A stretch of 64,000 nt of DNA from Lewinellaceae bacterium (lineage in GTDB: Bacteria > Bacteroidota > Bacteroidia > Chitinophagales > Saprospiraceae), in assembly GCA_020636315.1 (NCBI GenBank), contig JACJYA010000006.1, forward strand, positions 124,001-188,000, written 5' to 3'. Below are positions 62,568-64,000 of the stretch, piece by piece. The position numbers and the translations under genes are program-made. The notes beneath the pieces are model-generated. The model had not been told where the DNA came from, did no database searches, and saw nothing but the letters and a program-made list of their open reading frames with translations. The first letter of the stretch is position 1, and each line of letters starts with the position of its first letter.

Positions 62568-63689
62568 ATGAGACAAGCCTATATCCTCTCCCTTCTCCTC
62601 CTCACCGCCTGTGGCAGGGTCAACCCGCCGGTAAAGGTGTTCGAGCCTTCCAAACTGCCGCTGGACAAGATCAGCCTGCCCCAGGGCTTCAAGATCGCCA
62701 TCTTTGCGGAAGGTGTCAAGAACGCCCGCTCGCTGGAGCTTTCCCCCGGCGGCACCCTTTTCGTGGGCTCCCGGGGCGAGGGCAAGGTCTATGCCCTGAA
62801 GGACAATGATGGCGACTTTCGCGCCGATACCGTTTACACCATCGCCAAAGGATTAAAGATGCCCAACGGCGTCGCCTTCCGTGACGGCGACCTGTACGTG
62901 GCGGAGGTGAGCCGCATTCTGAAATTCGAGAACATTGAGGAAAACCTGGCTAACCCACCCGAACCTATCGTCATTTACGACAACTACCCCACCGAGACGC
63001 ACCACGGCTGGAAGTACATCGCATTCGGCCCCGACGGCAAGCTCTACGTGCCGGTCGGCGCCCCCTGCAACATCTGCGAATCGGAAGATGAGATCTTCGC
63101 CTCTATCACCCGCCTCAACCCTGACGGCACGGGCATGGAGATCGTGCACCGGGGCATCCGAAACACTGTCGGTTTCACCTGGCACCCGGAAACCGGCGAA
63201 CTGTGGTTCACCGACAACGGACGCGACTGGCTGGGCGACGACAAGCCCGCCTGCGAGCTCAACCACGCCCCACACGACGGCATGCACTTCGGCTTTCCCT
63301 ACTGCCACGAAGGAAATCTGCCCGACCCGGAGTTCGGCGACAAGCGCTCCTGCGATGAGTTTACGCCGCCTGCCCAGAAACTGGGGCCGCACGTGGCGCC
63401 ACTGGGCGTGGAATTCTACACCGGCCAGCAATTTCCGAAGGAATACCGCGGCCACCTGCTCCTCGCCGAGCACGGTTCCTGGAACCGCAGCAAGAAGATT
63501 GGCTACCGCGTCATGATGGTCAAACTGAATGGGAACGAAGCGGTGAGCTACGAGCCTTTCGCCACCGGCTGGCTGGACAAGGGCGACGCCTGGGGCCGCC
63601 CCGTCGATCTGGAGCTCCTGCCAGATGGGTCCATGCTGGTGTCTGATGATTTTGCGGATGTAATTTATAGGATATATTATGAGCGGTAG
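62568..63689 (+). CDS. Sorbosone-dehydrogenase-like PQQ propeller lipoprotein
   Basis: This 373-residue lipoprotein has a signal ending LLLLTACGR (Cys15). The six-bladed propeller shows the GDH-B/sorbosone pattern: LPQGFKIAIFAEGVKNARSLELSPGGTLFVG, NPDGTGMEIVHRGIRNTVGFTWHPETGELWFTDNGRDWLGDD and GHLLLAEHGSWNRS. Arg and Asp residues near the middle could bind PQQ and Ca. It is predicted to be a periplasmic or surface sugar or aldehyde dehydrogenase; the substrate is unknown. Confidence 0.85.
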   Translation: MRQAYILSLLLLTACGRVNPPVKVFEPSKLPLDKISLPQGFKIAIFAEGVKNARSLELSPGGTLFVGSRGEGKVYALKDNDGDFRADTVYTIAKGLKMPNGVAFRDGDLYVAEVSRILKFENIEENLANPPEPIVIYDNYPTETHHGWKYIAFGPDGKLYVPVGAPCNICESEDEIFASITRLNPDGTGMEIVHRGIRNTVGFTWHPETGELWFTDNGRDWLGDDKPACELNHAPHDGMHFGFPYCHEGNLPDPEFGDKRSCDEFTPPAQKLGPHVAPLGVEFYTGQQFPKEYRGHLLLAEHGSWNRSKKIGYRVMMVKLNGNEAVSYEPFATGWLDKGDAWGRPVDLELLPDGSMLVSDDFADVIYRIYYER

Positions 63690-63761
63690 AGGGATATGGT
63701 TAATTCGGATGATTGAACATAGGTTGATATCTGAACCATTCCAAATTAACCTATCAATCAT

Positions 63762-64000
63762 TTATGCAGTGACACGAGCCCGTGTCCTGAGGTTCTCCCC
63801 CACCTCCCCCAAAAACTCCTCCTGAATACTCCTCGTCTTATCCCGGGCGTACCACTTCTGGGCGGTTGCCGTCAGCTCCTGGTAGCGCTTTTTCTTTGCT
63901 TCCTTATCCGTAAGTATTTCCATATCCTTTTTGGCGGCCAGGGTCATCTCCTGTACGGCCGCCGGGCGGGGGCCCCAGGAGCCCAGCACCTCCAGTGTAC
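63762..64000 (-). CDS. C-terminal part of a gene cut by the window edge
   Basis: The minus-strand frame is open from the stop at 63762 past the window edge (last codons before the edge read TLEVLGSWGPRPAAVQEMTL). A GTG at 63989 can be read as a start, but the context looks internal. The tail is Lys/Glu/Arg-rich and helical. The rest lies outside the window, and no family was recognised. Confidence 0.55.
   Translation of the reverse strand, partial: TLEVLGSWGPRPAAVQEMTLAAKKDMEILTDKEAKKKRYQELTATAQKWYARDKTRSIQEEFLGEVGENLRTRARVTA

Noticed and set aside
1..64000. CRISPR arrays, tRNA, rRNA and intact insertion sequences
   Set aside because: No regularly spaced repeats, tRNA-like cloverleaf or transposase gene was recognised in either strand by eye.

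Overview
The window looks like a chromosomal segment from a Bacteroidota bacterium, most likely the Saprospiria (Lewinella, Phaeodactylibacter or Haliscomenobacter type). The main reasons are two secreted proteins with type IX secretion C-terminal sorting domains, PorT-like outer-membrane barrel and lipoprotein signals, a Bacteroidota-type M61 protein, and several 'social' or conflict domain architectures (EAD-TIR, DUF4062-STAND-TPR, caspase) typical of complex filamentous bacteria. The lineage is inferred from protein content. No rRNA or tRNA gene was recognised.

Layout. 0-7 kb: a conflict-type cluster with an EAD-TIR-EAD protein, an M61 peptidase homologue that has lost two zinc-site glutamates, a large DUF4062-STAND-TPR protein and a VapBC toxin-antitoxin pair. 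7-14 kb: a minus-strand YbhGFSR-like drug-export operon (TetR regulator, TolC, HlyD-type adaptor, two ATPases, two ABC-2 permeases) with two matching operator-like sites. 14.6-23 kb: housekeeping and envelope genes (beta-barrel, exonuclease III, YbaK deacylase, PhoX-like protein, DPP-IV peptidase) and a decayed Uma2 gene. 23.4-29.2 kb: a five-gene operon (ethanolamine-type permease, glutamine-synthetase-like ligase, SDR, aldehyde dehydrogenase, class I amidotransferase-like hydrolase) that reads as a complete gamma-glutamylation route for an amino alcohol, most simply ethanolamine to glycine. 29.5-35.6 kb: small hypotheticals, nicotinamide riboside kinase divergent from PnuC, RpiB, and a T9SS-exported choice-of-anchor-B protein. 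35.7-40 kb: a PaoABC-type molybdenum aldehyde oxidoreductase. 40.4-45 kb: a GltD-like iron-sulfur flavoprotein overlapping a 2-oxoacid:ferredoxin oxidoreductase (alpha and beta).

45-64 kb: an AT-rich gap, then a membrane coiled-coil protein beside a caspase-like peptidase, a flippase-like membrane protein, GlsB, a VWA protein, an FG-GAP T9SS protein, a two-helix membrane regulator with a C-terminal winged helix that faces four phased TTTACA repeats, a VOC protein, a lipoprotein toxin with a C-terminal AHH nuclease and its likely immunity gene, and a sorbosone-dehydrogenase-like lipoprotein. Two dispersed repeat families occur: a 38-bp identical hairpin (two copies 39 kb apart) and a roughly 60-90-bp element (four copies in 47.5-57.4 kb).

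Functional reading: transport and catabolism genes form tight co-directional operons with start-stop overlaps. Defence or signalling genes are mostly single genes separated by repeat-bearing spacers, consistent with accessory turnover. All functions are inferred from sequence motifs read by eye. No database search was run.
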